64,000 bases of DNA, taken from JBAYIE01 sp041665785. GTDB taxonomy: Bacteria; Bacteroidota; Bacteroidia; UKL13-3. The notes beneath the pieces were generated by a model. It ran no database searches. It was not told the origin of the DNA and was given only the letters and a program-made list of their open reading frames with translations. The stretch spans positions 1 through 64,000 of the forward strand of contig JBAYIE010000021.1 in the NCBI GenBank assembly GCA_041665785.1, read 5' to 3'. The position numbers were made by a program, and so were the translations under genes. Shown here piece after piece: positions 43,765-53,709 of this stretch; position 1 is the first letter of the stretch, and the number at the start of each line of letters is the position of its first letter.

Positions 43765-44960
43765 GCAGGTTGTTCTTCCGTAATTTTATTTGACTGAGAT
43801 TCCAGGTCTTCGTTTGGTTCATCCAGTTCAACATATCGGCTTACACTCATTATTACTCCGAACGCAACTGATGTGAGCAAAATGGAAGTTCCTCCTTTAC
43901 TAATCAATGGAAGAGTTAATCCCGTTACCGGGAAAAAGTTTACTGCAACAGCCATATTAATCAGAGCCTGCAATACCAGCGAGAAACTCAAACCAACGGC
44001 AATTAATGCACCAAAGGCTTTCGGACTTTTCAGTACCATACGCATTGCCCGATAAAGAAAAAACATATACAACATCAACATGAGGATTGCTCCGATCAGT
44101 CCATACTCTTCTGCAATGATGGCATAAATAAAATCCGAATAGGCCTCCGGTAAAAAGTTTCTTTCCGTACTATTTCCCGGGAATTTCCCTACGATACCAC
44201 CTGTAGCAATGGCTATTTTAGCATGATCATTTTGATAGGATTTATCCGAATCTATTTCTTGTTTGCCAAACGATTCTATACGGTGTTTCCAGGTGAGCAA
44301 CCTACCTGTTCCGTGCAAGGATTTTTCTGGCATTGCAAACAACAACAGAAAAAGCAGCAACCCAACAACCGAAACTGTACCGCCAATCAACGCTAAGTGT
44401 TTTATTTTTACCCTGCCGATAAAGAGGATCAGCATACAAGTAGCAAACAGTACCAGCGCGGTCGAAAGATTTTCAGGTGCAATCAGCATACAGATTGCGG
44501 TAATATGACCCAGAATAGGAAGAAAGGATTTTTTGAAATCATCGATCGTATCTTGTTTACGAGCTAATTCGCGTGTAACAAACATAATGATGGCCAGTTT
44601 GGCAACATCAGAAGCCTGAAAAGTTATGCCAAGAATATTTACCCATCGGCGGGCTCCATTAATTTCGATACCGTAGATGAGGGTATAAATCAGAAGCGGG
44701 TAGGTGATCCACAACAGCAATTTTGAGATACCAATGAAATACTTGTAATGAATGGAATGAATAAACAGCATAACCAACACACCTGCAATCAATAGTCCTC
44801 CCTGCTGCAACAGATACAGTTCGACGCGACCACCGTTTTTAGCATACGCCAAAGCTCCGGTTGAACTGTATACAGCCAACAACCCCCAAAAGGAGAGGAT
44901 AAATATGATCCCCCACATAAACAGGTCACCGCGTGGTTTTATTTTTTGCCAGGTATCCAT
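43761..44960 (-). CDS. ftsW: peptidoglycan polymerase FtsW (SEDS family)
   Basis: A 399-residue protein with ten predicted membrane segments. SEDS motifs visible are GARRWVNILGITFQASDVAKLAIIMF and TERNFLPEAYSDFIYAIIAEEYG, the latter including the catalytic Asp region, and TGLTLPLISKGGTSIL near the end. FtsW polymerises lipid II at the septum with FtsI. An N-terminal polar start (MDTWQKIKPRGD) and a C-terminal acidic tail face the cytosol. Position between murD and murG is conserved in this phylum. Confidence 0.95.
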   Translation of the reverse strand: MDTWQKIKPRGDLFMWGIIFILSFWGLLAVYSSTGALAYAKNGGRVELYLLQQGGLLIAGVLVMLFIHSIHYKYFIGISKLLLWITYPLLIYTLIYGIEINGARRWVNILGITFQASDVAKLAIIMFVTRELARKQDTIDDFKKSFLPILGHITAICMLIAPENLSTALVLFATCMLILFIGRVKIKHLALIGGTVSVVGLLLFLLLFAMPEKSLHGTGRLLTWKHRIESFGKQEIDSDKSYQNDHAKIAIATGGIVGKFPGNSTERNFLPEAYSDFIYAIIAEEYGLIGAILMLMLYMFFLYRAMRMVLKSPKAFGALIAVGLSFSLVLQALINMAVAVNFFPVTGLTLPLISKGGTSILLTSVAFGVIMSVSRYVELDEPNEDLESQSNKITEEQPA

Positions 44961-44968
44961 TTCCTGTA

Positions 44969-46315
44969 TTACAATTCTTTTACTGCTTTCTTAAACTGGC
45001 GACCACGGTCTTCGTAATTTTTAAATAAATCAAAAGAAGCGCAGGCCGGAGACAGCAGTACTGCTTCACCAATTCTACTTAGTTTTTTTGCAACATGTAC
45101 CGCTTCATTCATGGAGGTGGTATTGACGATCATATCCACTTCGCTTCCGAATGCTTCATGCAGTTTACGATTGTCTAATCCCAGACAAACAATGATGCGG
45201 ACTTTTTCCTTCACCAGTTCTTTCAGGGTTGAATAATCGTTGCCTTTATCAACACCACCGGCAATCCAGATGGTAGGTTTGTCCATGCTTTCCAGGGCAT
45301 ACCAGGCTGAATTTACATTGGTTGCTTTTGAATCATTGATGAATTCAACCCCGCCAATGGTGAGAACCGGTTCGAGGCGGTGTTCAACATTCTGGAAACT
45401 CATCAGGCTTTCGCGAATGGTTTCCTTGCGGATGTTGAGTACCTGGCCAATGATGGCCGCGGCCATAGAATTGTAACCGTTGTGACGGCCACGTAATGAA
45501 AGTTCGTTGGTATGCATGTTAAAAGGATTATGGGTTTCTGTGTTGAGGTCGACGGTGAGCATTCCGTCGGTAATAAAGGCACCGGGTTTTACCGGTGTGC
45601 CGAAAGAGAAAGGATACGATGTAGCTGAAACGGGATGTTTGGCTAAATGCTGAACGATGATTTCATCGTCGATACAATAAATAAAAATATCGTTGCTGTT
45701 TTGATTGCGCGTTATGCTGAATTTGGAATCGATGTACAATTGCATATTGTATGCATAGCGGTCGAGATGATCGGGTGTGATATTGAGCAAAACGGCAATG
45801 TCTGCTTTGAAGCCAAACATATCGTCGAGTTGAAAGCTACTCAACTCCAATACGTAATAATCGAAATTCCCATGCGCAACAAGACGTGCAAAGCTCTTTC
45901 CGATGTTTCCGCCTACCGCAACATTCAAACCCGCTTTATTCAATAAATAATAAACAAGAGATGTGGTAGTAGTTTTCCCATTGGTTCCGGTAATGGCAAT
46001 GATTTTGGATCCGGTATAGCGGGAGGCAAATTCAATTTCAGAAATCACCGGAATATTTTTGGCAGCAGCCTGTTGAACTATTTCAGCAGTAGCCGGGATA
46101 CCCGGACTCTTGATGATTTCACCGGCATTCAGAATTTTTTCCGGAGTATGTACTTGCTCTTCAAATGCAATTTGATGTTCAAGGAGCTCACTTTTATACG
46201 TATCAGGGATCTGACTAAGATCGCTTACAAATACATCGAAGCCCTGTTGCTTGGCCAGTATAGCCGCACCTGTGCCGCTTTCTCCACTTCCTAATATGAC
46301 CAGTCGATTTTGCAT
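44969..46315 (-). CDS. murD: UDP-MurNAc-L-alanine-D-glutamate ligase
   Basis: A 448-residue Mur ligase that adds D-Glu. The substrate-binding Rossmann motif is LGSGESGTGAAILA, the ATP loop AITGTNGKTTTTSL, with NITPDHLDRY, NDSKATN and WIAGGVDKG as the later MurD-specific blocks. It ends with LLSPACASFDLFKNYEDRG, a MurD signature that closes over D-Glu. It lies 6 bp downstream of mraY and 8 bp upstream of ftsW, all in one transcript. Confidence 0.96.
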   Translation of the reverse strand: MQNRLVILGSGESGTGAAILAKQQGFDVFVSDLSQIPDTYKSELLEHQIAFEEQVHTPEKILNAGEIIKSPGIPATAEIVQQAAAKNIPVISEIEFASRYTGSKIIAITGTNGKTTTTSLVYYLLNKAGLNVAVGGNIGKSFARLVAHGNFDYYVLELSSFQLDDMFGFKADIAVLLNITPDHLDRYAYNMQLYIDSKFSITRNQNSNDIFIYCIDDEIIVQHLAKHPVSATSYPFSFGTPVKPGAFITDGMLTVDLNTETHNPFNMHTNELSLRGRHNGYNSMAAAIIGQVLNIRKETIRESLMSFQNVEHRLEPVLTIGGVEFINDSKATNVNSAWYALESMDKPTIWIAGGVDKGNDYSTLKELVKEKVRIIVCLGLDNRKLHEAFGSEVDMIVNTTSMNEAVHVAKKLSRIGEAVLLSPACASFDLFKNYEDRGRQFKKAVKEL

Positions 46316-46321
46316 TATCGT

Positions 46322-47590
46322 TTATCTGATCTTGAGTGTTAGGATGGTAATGATGGCCAGCATAATACCAATAATCCAGAAACGGGTTACGATTTTGGAT
46401 TCGTGGTAACCACCCTTTTGATAATGATGATGTAAAGGTGCTATGCGGAACAACCGATGTTCACGTGCATATTCTATTCCGTGTTTACGTTTTTGGTATT
46501 TAAAATAGTAGACCTGTAAAATAACGGATACATTTTCGATGAGGAAGATGCCGCACAGAATAGGAATCAATAATTCTTTGCGTACCATCAGAGCAAATGT
46601 GGCCAGGATTCCACCCAATGCCAGACTACCGGTGTCGCCCATGAATACCTGAGCCGGGTAAGCATTGTACCAGAGAAAACCAACACATGCTCCAACAAAT
46701 GCAGCAGCAAAAACCATCATTTCACCCAGGTTGGGGATATACATGATGTCGAGGTAGTTGGCAAAAAGAATGTTACCTGATATGTAGGCAAATAAACCTA
46801 AGGTGACTCCGATGATAGCCGATGTTCCAGCAGCAAGACCATCGATGCCATCAGTAATGTTTGCACCATTGGATACAGCGGTGATAATAAATATTACAAT
46901 GATGAGATAGATCCAATAATTATAATCCTTGTACCCCTCGCCCATGAATTTCAGCAGATCGGCATAATCCAGTTCGGTTTGCTTGAAAAAGGGAATGGTT
47001 GTCGATGTGGAATGCACATCACGCGCCAGCAAGTCCTGATTGTCTATATGTGTTGGTTGTAAATTATTTTCTTTAATGAAGGACTCTGTAACTTCTCCCG
47101 GTTTATAAAATTCTCGGGTCTTTACATTTTCATTGTAGTATAAGGTTGTGGCAACAATAACTCCCAGTCCGATTTGACCGAGTATTTTAAATCTGCCTGC
47201 TAGTCCTTCTTTATTTTTCCGGAATACTTTAATAAAATCATCGATATAGCCGATTATACCCAACCATACTGTTGAAAGCAAAATCAGGAGGATGTATACA
47301 TTTTCGAGACGGGCAAATAATAAGGTAGGAATCAGAATGGCACCAATAATGATCAGGCCTCCCATGGTGGGAGTTCCTTGTTTTTGTTTCTCTCCTTCCA
47401 GGCCCAAATTGCGAACGGTTTCCCCGATTTGTAGTTTTTTCAGCCAACCGATCAGGTTTTTTCCATAAATCATGGAGATGGTCAATGAAAGAATAATTGC
47501 CAGTGCTGCACGGAAGGAGATGTATTGAAACATTCCTGCTCCCGGAAGATCGAATCGTTGATCGAGATAATTAAACAAGTAGTATAGCAT
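46322..47590 (-). CDS. mraY: phospho-MurNAc-pentapeptide transferase
   Basis: A 422-residue polytopic enzyme that joins phospho-MurNAc-pentapeptide to undecaprenyl phosphate, giving lipid I. Motifs: GTPTMGGLIII, DDFIKV, ITDGIDGLAAGTS, NAYPAQVFMGDTGSLALGG and the HHH motif as APLHHHYQKGG. An insertion of about 60 residues (about 170-230) between early membrane helices (VKTREFYKPGEV, QDLLARDVHSTS) is longer than in E. coli MraY and is seen in other Bacteroidota. Flanked by murE (4 bp) and murD (6 bp). Confidence 0.96.
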   Translation of the reverse strand: MLYYLFNYLDQRFDLPGAGMFQYISFRAALAIILSLTISMIYGKNLIGWLKKLQIGETVRNLGLEGEKQKQGTPTMGGLIIIGAILIPTLLFARLENVYILLILLSTVWLGIIGYIDDFIKVFRKNKEGLAGRFKILGQIGLGVIVATTLYYNENVKTREFYKPGEVTESFIKENNLQPTHIDNQDLLARDVHSTSTTIPFFKQTELDYADLLKFMGEGYKDYNYWIYLIIVIFIITAVSNGANITDGIDGLAAGTSAIIGVTLGLFAYISGNILFANYLDIMYIPNLGEMMVFAAAFVGACVGFLWYNAYPAQVFMGDTGSLALGGILATFALMVRKELLIPILCGIFLIENVSVILQVYYFKYQKRKHGIEYAREHRLFRIAPLHHHYQKGGYHESKIVTRFWIIGIMLAIITILTLKIR

Positions 47591-47593
47591 GGT

Positions 47594-49051
47594 TTATTTT
47601 TCCAATAGGTTGAACATTTCCATCAATATTTTTTTATCGTCGAAGGGCTGTTTCACTCCTGCGATTTCCTGGTAGTCTTCATGACCCTTACCCGCCAAAA
47701 GAATGATATCTCCTTTGCTGGCAGAACTTACAGCAGCTTTAATGGCTTCTTTACGATCAGTAATGCGTAAGGTTTTTTTGTAGTGAAGCGGTTTAACACC
47801 CTGTTGCATTTCATTGAGAATTTCTTCCGGATTCTCGTTACGCGGATTGTCCGAAGTGAATATTACACGGGTACTTAAGGTAGAAGCTATATCCGCCATA
47901 ACCGGCCGCTTGGCTGCATCCCGGTTGCCTCCGCAACCCACAATAGTTATTACATCTTCGTTGCGCGTACGAATTTCGTTGATGGTTTCCAGTACATTTT
48001 TCAAGGCATCAGGGGTATGCGCGTAATCAATGATTCCGGTAATACCTCCATTGGAGCGAATGGTTTCAAAACGCCCTCTGGCACTTTCAAGCCGGCTGAG
48101 TGTAGTTATAATTTCGTGTTTACTTTTGCCAAGTAAGAAAGCTGTGCTGTATACGGCCAGCAGATTGTATGCATTAAAAAATCCAACCAGACGGAACCAG
48201 GCTTCTTCACCATCGATATGGAGCAACATGCCATTGAAATCGTTTTCGATGATGCGCGCTTTGAAATCAGCCATCGATTTCAATGCGTAGGTATAACGTG
48301 TTGCTTTGGTATTCTGCAACATCACCATACCATTCTTATCGTCTTTGTTGGTTAATGCAAACGAATCGATATTCTGGTTGTCGAACAGTTGTTTTTTTGC
48401 CCGGATATAATTTTCAAATGTGAGGTGATAATCGAGGTGATCGTGTGTGATATTGTTAAAAACGGTACCTGCAAAATGCAATCCGGTAATGCGGTGTTGT
48501 TCGATAGCATGTGAGCTGGCTTCCATGAAGCAGTATTCGCAACCTGCACTAACCATCTCTTCCAGCAACTCGTTGATGCGAATAGAATCCGGAGTAGTAT
48601 GCGATGCAGGAATTACCGTTTCGTTGATCCGGTTCTCTACCGTAGAAAGCAACCCCGCTTTATGCCCCATGCTGAGAAACAAACGCTGCAACAAAGTGGC
48701 CACTGTAGTTTTTCCGTTTGTACCGGTAATGGCAACCAGTTTTAGTTGCCGGGAAGGATGCCCGTAAAATGCTGATGCAAAATGAGCCATCGCTTCCTGT
48801 GAATTTTTAACCCGGATATACACTACAGCAGGATCCAGATGAGACGGCAGTTTTTCACAAACGATACCCATTGCTCCTTTGGATATGGCATCTGCAATAA
48901 AATTATGCCCGTCGATTTGTGTTCCCCGAATGGCAAAATACAGTGAACCTTCTCCAACCTGTCTTGAATCAAAAGTTAAATGCAGACAGGAAACCTGATC
49001 ATTGCCGGTCACCTCTGTTTCGATATGTTGTATTAATTCACGAATGATCAT
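47594..49051 (-). CDS. murE: UDP-MurNAc-tripeptide synthetase (meso-DAP adding)
   Basis: A 485-residue Mur ligase adding the third residue of the stem peptide. ATP loop AITGTNGKTTV, NITHDHLDYH and the specificity motif DNPRNENP (the DNPR form indicates meso-diaminopimelate rather than lysine). LLAGKGHEDYQEI closes the C-terminal domain. This predicts DAP-type peptidoglycan, usual for Gram-negative bacteria. It starts 1 bp after the ftsI stop codon and precedes mraY. murF is not in this cluster. Confidence 0.96.
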   Translation of the reverse strand: MIIRELIQHIETEVTGNDQVSCLHLTFDSRQVGEGSLYFAIRGTQIDGHNFIADAISKGAMGIVCEKLPSHLDPAVVYIRVKNSQEAMAHFASAFYGHPSRQLKLVAITGTNGKTTVATLLQRLFLSMGHKAGLLSTVENRINETVIPASHTTPDSIRINELLEEMVSAGCEYCFMEASSHAIEQHRITGLHFAGTVFNNITHDHLDYHLTFENYIRAKKQLFDNQNIDSFALTNKDDKNGMVMLQNTKATRYTYALKSMADFKARIIENDFNGMLLHIDGEEAWFRLVGFFNAYNLLAVYSTAFLLGKSKHEIITTLSRLESARGRFETIRSNGGITGIIDYAHTPDALKNVLETINEIRTRNEDVITIVGCGGNRDAAKRPVMADIASTLSTRVIFTSDNPRNENPEEILNEMQQGVKPLHYKKTLRITDRKEAIKAAVSSASKGDIILLAGKGHEDYQEIAGVKQPFDDKKILMEMFNLLEK

Positions 49052-49052
49052 T

Positions 49053-51194
49053 TTATCCGAGTTGAAGGGTTACTACCATTCCTTTAGAAACAATTTGTCC
49101 GGCATTTATTGATTGTGATTTAACTTTTCCGGCACCATTGATTTTTACTTTCAATCCACGATTTTCCAACAGGTACAATGCATCGCGCAAACCCATGCCT
49201 TTAACATCCGGCATTTGTAGTTTTTGATGCGTGTATGATTTCAACATCACAAAATTGCCTGCAGTACTTCCGGTTGCCCATTCACTTCCGAATTCTTCGA
49301 GCGAATCAGTATTCCCGTGAGTTGAAATTTGAATGCGGTTTAAAATAACACTCAGGTCTTCGCGATTTCCAACAGTCAGATGTGGAATCTTCAGAGTTCC
49401 CGGTTGAACAGTAAAGCGTAATTCAGGATGCAACGATGTACTGTTGGCATAAACTTTATCAGCAATTTCTTTGAATACCGGACCTGCAACAGCGGAACCA
49501 TAATACACCCCTTTTGATGGTGCATTAACCATGACCATACAGGTATATTTTGGATTATCGGCCGGGAAGAAGCCGCAGAAGGATGAACGGTAAACTTTGT
49601 TCTTATATCCCAACCGGCCATCTGCAACCAGAGCAGTTCCGGTTTTACCCGCCACTGTATAATTCGGATTTTTAAGATTATTGCCCGTACCATGTTCAAC
49701 CACACCTTTGAGTGCGGTGTATAAATCTTTCAGGGTTGAAGGTTTGCAAACTTGCTCCACCATGGTCACTGTTTGAAATTGCTTTACCGGCTTCCCGGTC
49801 TTTAATATTTCTTTTACCAGCAGCGGTTTTACCATTTTCCCTTTGTTAGCAATAGCATTGTAAATGGTAGCAACCTGTAACGGTGTAACTTTAATTTCGT
49901 AACCAATCGACGACCAGGGTAGTGTGGTGCCATACCAGTCTTTATCACCTGGTTTTTTGATATGTGGTTTTCCTTCACCGGATAATTGAAAACCAATCGG
50001 ACGCGTTAGTTTTAACCGATCCAGGTAGTTATAGAATTGCGTTGGATTATCTTTATAAGCTTCGTATACAGCTTTGGATATGGCTACATTAGACGATAAT
50101 TCAAAAGCCTCTTTTAAGCTTACAATACCATGTCCTCCACGTTCCGAGTCAAACATCGTTGCTCTTGCGAAATATTTCTTTTCTCCCTTTTCAGTATCAT
50201 AACGATCTTCGAGCGACGCCTTACCATCTTCCAGGAGAGCCATTAAGGAAATGAGTTTGAATGTAGAACCTGGTTCCAGGCTTTCTCCCACCGCGTAATT
50301 AAATTTCTCGGTATAGTTGCCTTCGCTCACTCGGGTTAAATTGGCTAACGCTTTAATTTCACCGGTACTTACTTCCATCAGAATGGCTGTTCCCCATTCG
50401 GCATCATTCAGAATCAGTGTTCGCATCAAAGCATATTCTGCAACATCCTGCAGATTTACATCAATGGTGGTTTGAATATCCAAACCGTTACGTGCTTCAA
50501 TTTGAATGTCTTCGTCGTTTACCGGAATCCAGGTGCCACCGGCAATGCGTTGCATCACCCGTTTACCGGGTTTGCCAGAAAGTTCTTTGTTAAAAGCACC
50601 TTCAATCCCTACAGGTGCAATACCTTTTACAGAATAACCGATCGTACGTTCAGCCAGAAAATCAAAAGGTTTTTCGCGCCGGTTTTTTTCCTCAATGGTG
50701 AGACCGCCTTTGTATTTTCCCAAACGGAAAATCGGGAAGTTCTTCACTTGTTTCATTTCAGGATAGCTCACCTTTCGTTTGAGGAGGTAATACCGATCAC
50801 CCCGTTTGCGTACGCCTTTTAATATGCGTTTGTAGTCTTCTTTACTGCGATCCGAAAAAATTTTGTTCAGGCAAAAGGCCAGAGAATCGACCTGATTTTC
50901 AAACAAATCATCTTCACGAAATCCGGGCGATTTTCCATCCAGCCGTAAGTCATAAATTGGTAGAGACGTAGCGAGCAAACTACCATCGCTTGAAAATATA
51001 TTTCCCCTCGAAGGTTCAATGGTTTGTACTGAAGTGCTCAGGTCATCCGCCAGTGCACGCCATTTTTTCCCTTCTTTAAATTGAATGCGGAACAAATAGA
51101 CAATGATTACCGCAGCCAGTGCGCACATAAGTGCATAGGCCGTATAGGTACGGATAAGAATAACCTTTTTTATATTAACCTGATTATTCGCCAC
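49053..51194 (-). CDS. ftsI: septal transpeptidase FtsI (class B PBP) with PASTA region
   Basis: A 713-residue class B penicillin-binding protein. One N-terminal membrane helix (about 17-36) is followed by the dimerisation domain and the transpeptidase domain: SxxK as STFK at 310-313, SxN as SSN at 367-369, and KTGT at 517-520. The last 70 residues (KMPDVKGMGLRDALYLLENRG) form a PASTA domain, absent from E. coli FtsI but usual in Bacteroidota and Gram-positive PBPs. It cross-links septal peptidoglycan with FtsW. Its first 11 bp overlap the end of ftsL. Confidence 0.95.
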   Translation of the reverse strand: MANNQVNIKKVILIRTYTAYALMCALAAVIIVYLFRIQFKEGKKWRALADDLSTSVQTIEPSRGNIFSSDGSLLATSLPIYDLRLDGKSPGFREDDLFENQVDSLAFCLNKIFSDRSKEDYKRILKGVRKRGDRYYLLKRKVSYPEMKQVKNFPIFRLGKYKGGLTIEEKNRREKPFDFLAERTIGYSVKGIAPVGIEGAFNKELSGKPGKRVMQRIAGGTWIPVNDEDIQIEARNGLDIQTTIDVNLQDVAEYALMRTLILNDAEWGTAILMEVSTGEIKALANLTRVSEGNYTEKFNYAVGESLEPGSTFKLISLMALLEDGKASLEDRYDTEKGEKKYFARATMFDSERGGHGIVSLKEAFELSSNVAISKAVYEAYKDNPTQFYNYLDRLKLTRPIGFQLSGEGKPHIKKPGDKDWYGTTLPWSSIGYEIKVTPLQVATIYNAIANKGKMVKPLLVKEILKTGKPVKQFQTVTMVEQVCKPSTLKDLYTALKGVVEHGTGNNLKNPNYTVAGKTGTALVADGRLGYKNKVYRSSFCGFFPADNPKYTCMVMVNAPSKGVYYGSAVAGPVFKEIADKVYANSTSLHPELRFTVQPGTLKIPHLTVGNREDLSVILNRIQISTHGNTDSLEEFGSEWATGSTAGNFVMLKSYTHQKLQMPDVKGMGLRDALYLLENRGLKVKINGAGKVKSQSINAGQIVSKGMVVTLQLG

Positions 51195-51573
51195 TGGTAA
51201 TTTTAATCGGAGGGGTGGTTAATTCTTTTATTCCGAGCGTATCCAATTTGGCTGCCACATTGGATTGTTTACTTTGGCTCATCAATTCACTGAGAATACT
51301 GATGTATTCGGAGCGCAACTCTTTTATTTCTTTGTTCAGCTGATCGGTATGGCGTACGATACGTTCGTTGTAATGAACATTCCAGATATGGATCAACAAC
51401 AACAACACGATAAATAAGGCAAACGGAATTTGTTTCAACATCCATTCGTTTGAAATATTGAAATCAAAGTCGGCTACCTTACGAAACGTATTGGTCAGAC
51501 GCGATGGCGCTTTTGGAGTTGCTTCCACCGGTTCTTCCAGTTCTTCCCGTTGTATGATAATTTTATTCGCCAT
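51184..51573 (-). CDS. ftsL: FtsL-like division protein
   Basis: A 129-residue bitopic protein. Starting at the ATG at 51573, it has a 48-residue acidic/basic cytosolic part, one membrane helix (about 50-66, FALFIVLLLLIHIWNV) and a periplasmic coiled coil (about 70-100, QLNKEIKELRSEYISIL). This is the FtsL layout; sequence itself is not diagnostic. An alternative ATG at 51693 would overlap rsmH by 116 bp and adds 40 disorderly residues. Position between rsmH and ftsI supports the name. It bridges FtsQ with FtsW/FtsI. Confidence 0.85.
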   Translation of the reverse strand: MANKIIIQREELEEPVEATPKAPSRLTNTFRKVADFDFNISNEWMLKQIPFALFIVLLLLIHIWNVHYNERIVRHTDQLNKEIKELRSEYISILSELMSQSKQSNVAAKLDTLGIKELTTPPIKITSGE

Positions 51574-51577
51574 GGAT

Positions 51578-52498
51578 TCAGTTCGGGGAATTTTCTTTTC
51601 TTCGGGTTGCAATTCTGAGTTTGGCGCTGCGTCCACGGTTGTTGGATTCCAGTTCAACATCACCGGCAACGGTTGTTTTGCCAATGGGATCAAAGGGGCG
51701 CAGAATATTTCCGTAAAAATCTTTTTGGGTTACACCTTCCAGATTTCCCGTTTGCATAAAGTTTTTAACCAATCGGTCTTCCAGCGAGTGATAGCTCATC
51801 ACAACCAACCGACCTTCAGCTTTGAAGAGATCAGGTGTTTGTAATAACAATTGCTTTAATACATCGATTTCATGATTCACTTCAATGCGTAAAGCCTGAA
51901 ACACCTGCGCGTAGAATTTGTAATCCTTGAATTTAGGAGCAAACTTTCCGATGGCCTGTTTAAGTTCACCAACTGTTTTTATAGGCTGTGCGTTTCTGGA
52001 AATAACAATGGCTTTTGCAAGCTGACGTGAATTCTTCAATTCACCGAAGAGGTAAAATATATCGGCCAGGCGCGACTCATTGTAAGTATTTAAAACAGAT
52101 GCCGCTGATATTTCCTGTGTGCGATTCATGCGCATATCCAGTTCAGCTTCGTCGAAACGAAATGAGAATCCCCTTTCATCGATATCAAACTGATGCGATG
52201 AAACACCCAGATCTGCCAGCAGTCCATCAACCGGAACCAATCCCTGGTATTGAAGATGATTGCTGAGAAAGCGAAAATTCTGATCGATAAAAATGAGACG
52301 TTTATCAGCTGGTAAGTTTTTACGGGCATCTTCGTCCTGATCAAAAGCAACCAGTTTGCCTTTTGCACTCAGGCGCTCAAGTATGGCTCTGGAATGGCCA
52401 CCCCCTCCAAAAGTAACATCGACGTAAATACCATCCGGGTTAATGTTCAGTCCATCCAGACATTCCTGCAACATTACCGGCACATGGTACTCAGCCAT
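51578..52498 (-). CDS. rsmH: 16S rRNA (cytosine-1402-N4) methyltransferase
   Basis: A 306-residue class I methyltransferase, also called MraW. YHVPVMLQECLDGL and VDVTFGGGGHSRAIL make the SAM pocket, with DLGVSSHQFD, FSFRFDEAELDMRMN and FQALRIEVNHEIDVL the other family blocks, and SYHSLEDRLVKNFM near the end. It modifies C1402 in the ribosomal P site. Its start overlaps the last 8 bp of mraZ, and it ends 4 bp before ftsL. Confidence 0.96.
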   Translation of the reverse strand: MAEYHVPVMLQECLDGLNINPDGIYVDVTFGGGGHSRAILERLSAKGKLVAFDQDEDARKNLPADKRLIFIDQNFRFLSNHLQYQGLVPVDGLLADLGVSSHQFDIDERGFSFRFDEAELDMRMNRTQEISAASVLNTYNESRLADIFYLFGELKNSRQLAKAIVISRNAQPIKTVGELKQAIGKFAPKFKDYKFYAQVFQALRIEVNHEIDVLKQLLLQTPDLFKAEGRLVVMSYHSLEDRLVKNFMQTGNLEGVTQKDFYGNILRPFDPIGKTTVAGDVELESNNRGRSAKLRIATRRKENSPN

Positions 52499-52955
52499 CG
52501 CTTCTCCTTTCCTTGTGGGTCATTACATCCTCTGCCAGTGCCGAGAAATCAGCAGGCTCTTCGCGTAACATTTTTTCATACGCCGCTTTACTCCAGAGTT
52601 CTATTTTATTGCCATAAGCAAGCAACATTACATCTGTTTTTATTCCGGCGTATTCGAGCTGAGGTTTTGGGATCAGAATGCGGGATGCTGCATCCATCGT
52701 TAACTGACTTGCACCACGTAAAAAATAACGTTTAAACTCCCGCTCTTTTTTGATGTAATCGCTGAGTTTATTGATTTCTGTGGCAATCAGGTTCCATTCA
52801 TTGGCGGGGTACAACACACAGCATTTCTCAAATCCGCGGTTAATAAACAGGTTGTTTTTAGCGGCTTTGGGAAACTGTTTTTTTAACGCAGCCGGAATGA
52901 TAAGCCTTCCTTTGGCGTCGAGTTTACATTCATATTCACCGTGCAATTGAGCCAC
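52491..52955 (-). CDS. mraZ: transcriptional regulator MraZ
   Basis: A 154-residue DNA-binding protein made of two SpoVT/AbrB-like halves, with YECKLDAKGRLIIPAALKKQ and a later TMDAASRILIPKPQLEYAGI as the repeated DxxGRxxxP-type motifs. It normally forms an octameric ring and represses or tunes its own dcw operon by binding spaced direct repeats. The start codon is GTG at 52955, preceded by an AAAGGAC ribosome-binding site. Three GTGG boxes lie 44-64 nt upstream. It heads the 15.5-kb division cluster. Confidence 0.94.
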   Translation of the reverse strand: MAQLHGEYECKLDAKGRLIIPAALKKQFPKAAKNNLFINRGFEKCCVLYPANEWNLIATEINKLSDYIKKEREFKRYFLRGASQLTMDAASRILIPKPQLEYAGIKTDVMLLAYGNKIELWSKAAYEKMLREEPADFSALAEDVMTHKERRSDG

Positions 52956-52994
52956 TTTTTTTGTCCTTTTCGAGTGCTAAAGTAAAAACAAAAA

Positions 52995-53019
52995 TCCACT
53001 TTTCTCCACTTTCCCCCAC
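52995..53019 (-). promoter_or_regulatory. three 10-bp-spaced MraZ-type operator boxes
   Basis: On the minus strand GTGGG, GTGGA and GTGGA begin at 53019, 53009 and 52999, each followed by five purine-rich or T-rich bases. MraZ is known to bind TGGGN-N5 direct repeats, so spacing and core agree with an autoregulatory site 44 nt before the mraZ start. A TACTTTAG box downstream could be the promoter -7 element. Confidence 0.65.
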
Positions 53020-53301
53020 AATGTGGAAAAGTTGTGTTCTTTTAGGATTTAAAATGGACTGAAACATTCAAGCCGGTTTAATACAAAAAGGCAGAAGAAT
53101 TATACGCTGGAGGTGATGCTTTTATGTCTGAGAATAGAATAGAATTGCAGAACATCAACAATGAGTTGCGGTGCATTGTATCTCAGTATTATTGAATGTC
53201 ATTTTCAGAAGAGGAGGCTGATAAACAATGAATATGCGCATTGGTTACATTTCAATGACGTAAAAATGACTGTAAATCCATTAATACTATCAGGTTAGGG
53301 G

Positions 53302-53553
53302 ATGGGAAACAGTTATATTTGGGTAGCACAAATAGCCAGAAACATGCATCTATTAATGAACCTCTTTCAGCCCAATGCATATATTGATCCCGTATGCGGA
53401 TATGCGCATTTTTCGTTCTGGTCAGGAACAGCAGAATGGAATAATGCCGGACCTTATATAATTCCTATTGAGGAAGACCGTTCACCCGGACAGGCAGAAA
53501 AAAATCAGAATGATTTTGAGCCAACTTTCGCAAATCCTTTCAAGCAGCAGTAA
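53302..53553 (+). CDS. doubtful 83-residue hypothetical protein
   Basis: An ATG-started frame whose product has a fairly protein-like second half (YIDPVCGYAHFSFWSG, then an acidic/polar end with FANPFKQQ), but no signal peptide, family motif or promoter with good spacing. A later in-frame ATG at 53344 gives a 69-residue product. It may be the remnant of a longer gene or chance. Listed only because nothing else explains the stretch. Confidence 0.25.
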   Translation: MGNSYIWVAQIARNMHLLMNLFQPNAYIDPVCGYAHFSFWSGTAEWNNAGPYIIPIEEDRSPGQAEKNQNDFEPTFANPFKQQ

Positions 53554-53709
53554 CTGATAGCTGAGAGTAATTTTCTTTAATACGTTGTTACCTATTTGTA
53601 TTAAAGATTGAATGAATCGTATGTCAGGATATTAATTACGATGATGTCAAGAGCTAATGCGGTATCCTGTAATACAATTTCAGGTGTGACCTGGTACTGA
53701 AGTTAAGCG

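Noticed and set aside
37441..52955. Missing murF, murB and ddl considered as a broken dcw cluster
   Set aside because: This gene order without them is, to my knowledge, usual in Bacteroidota, and every gene present is intact.
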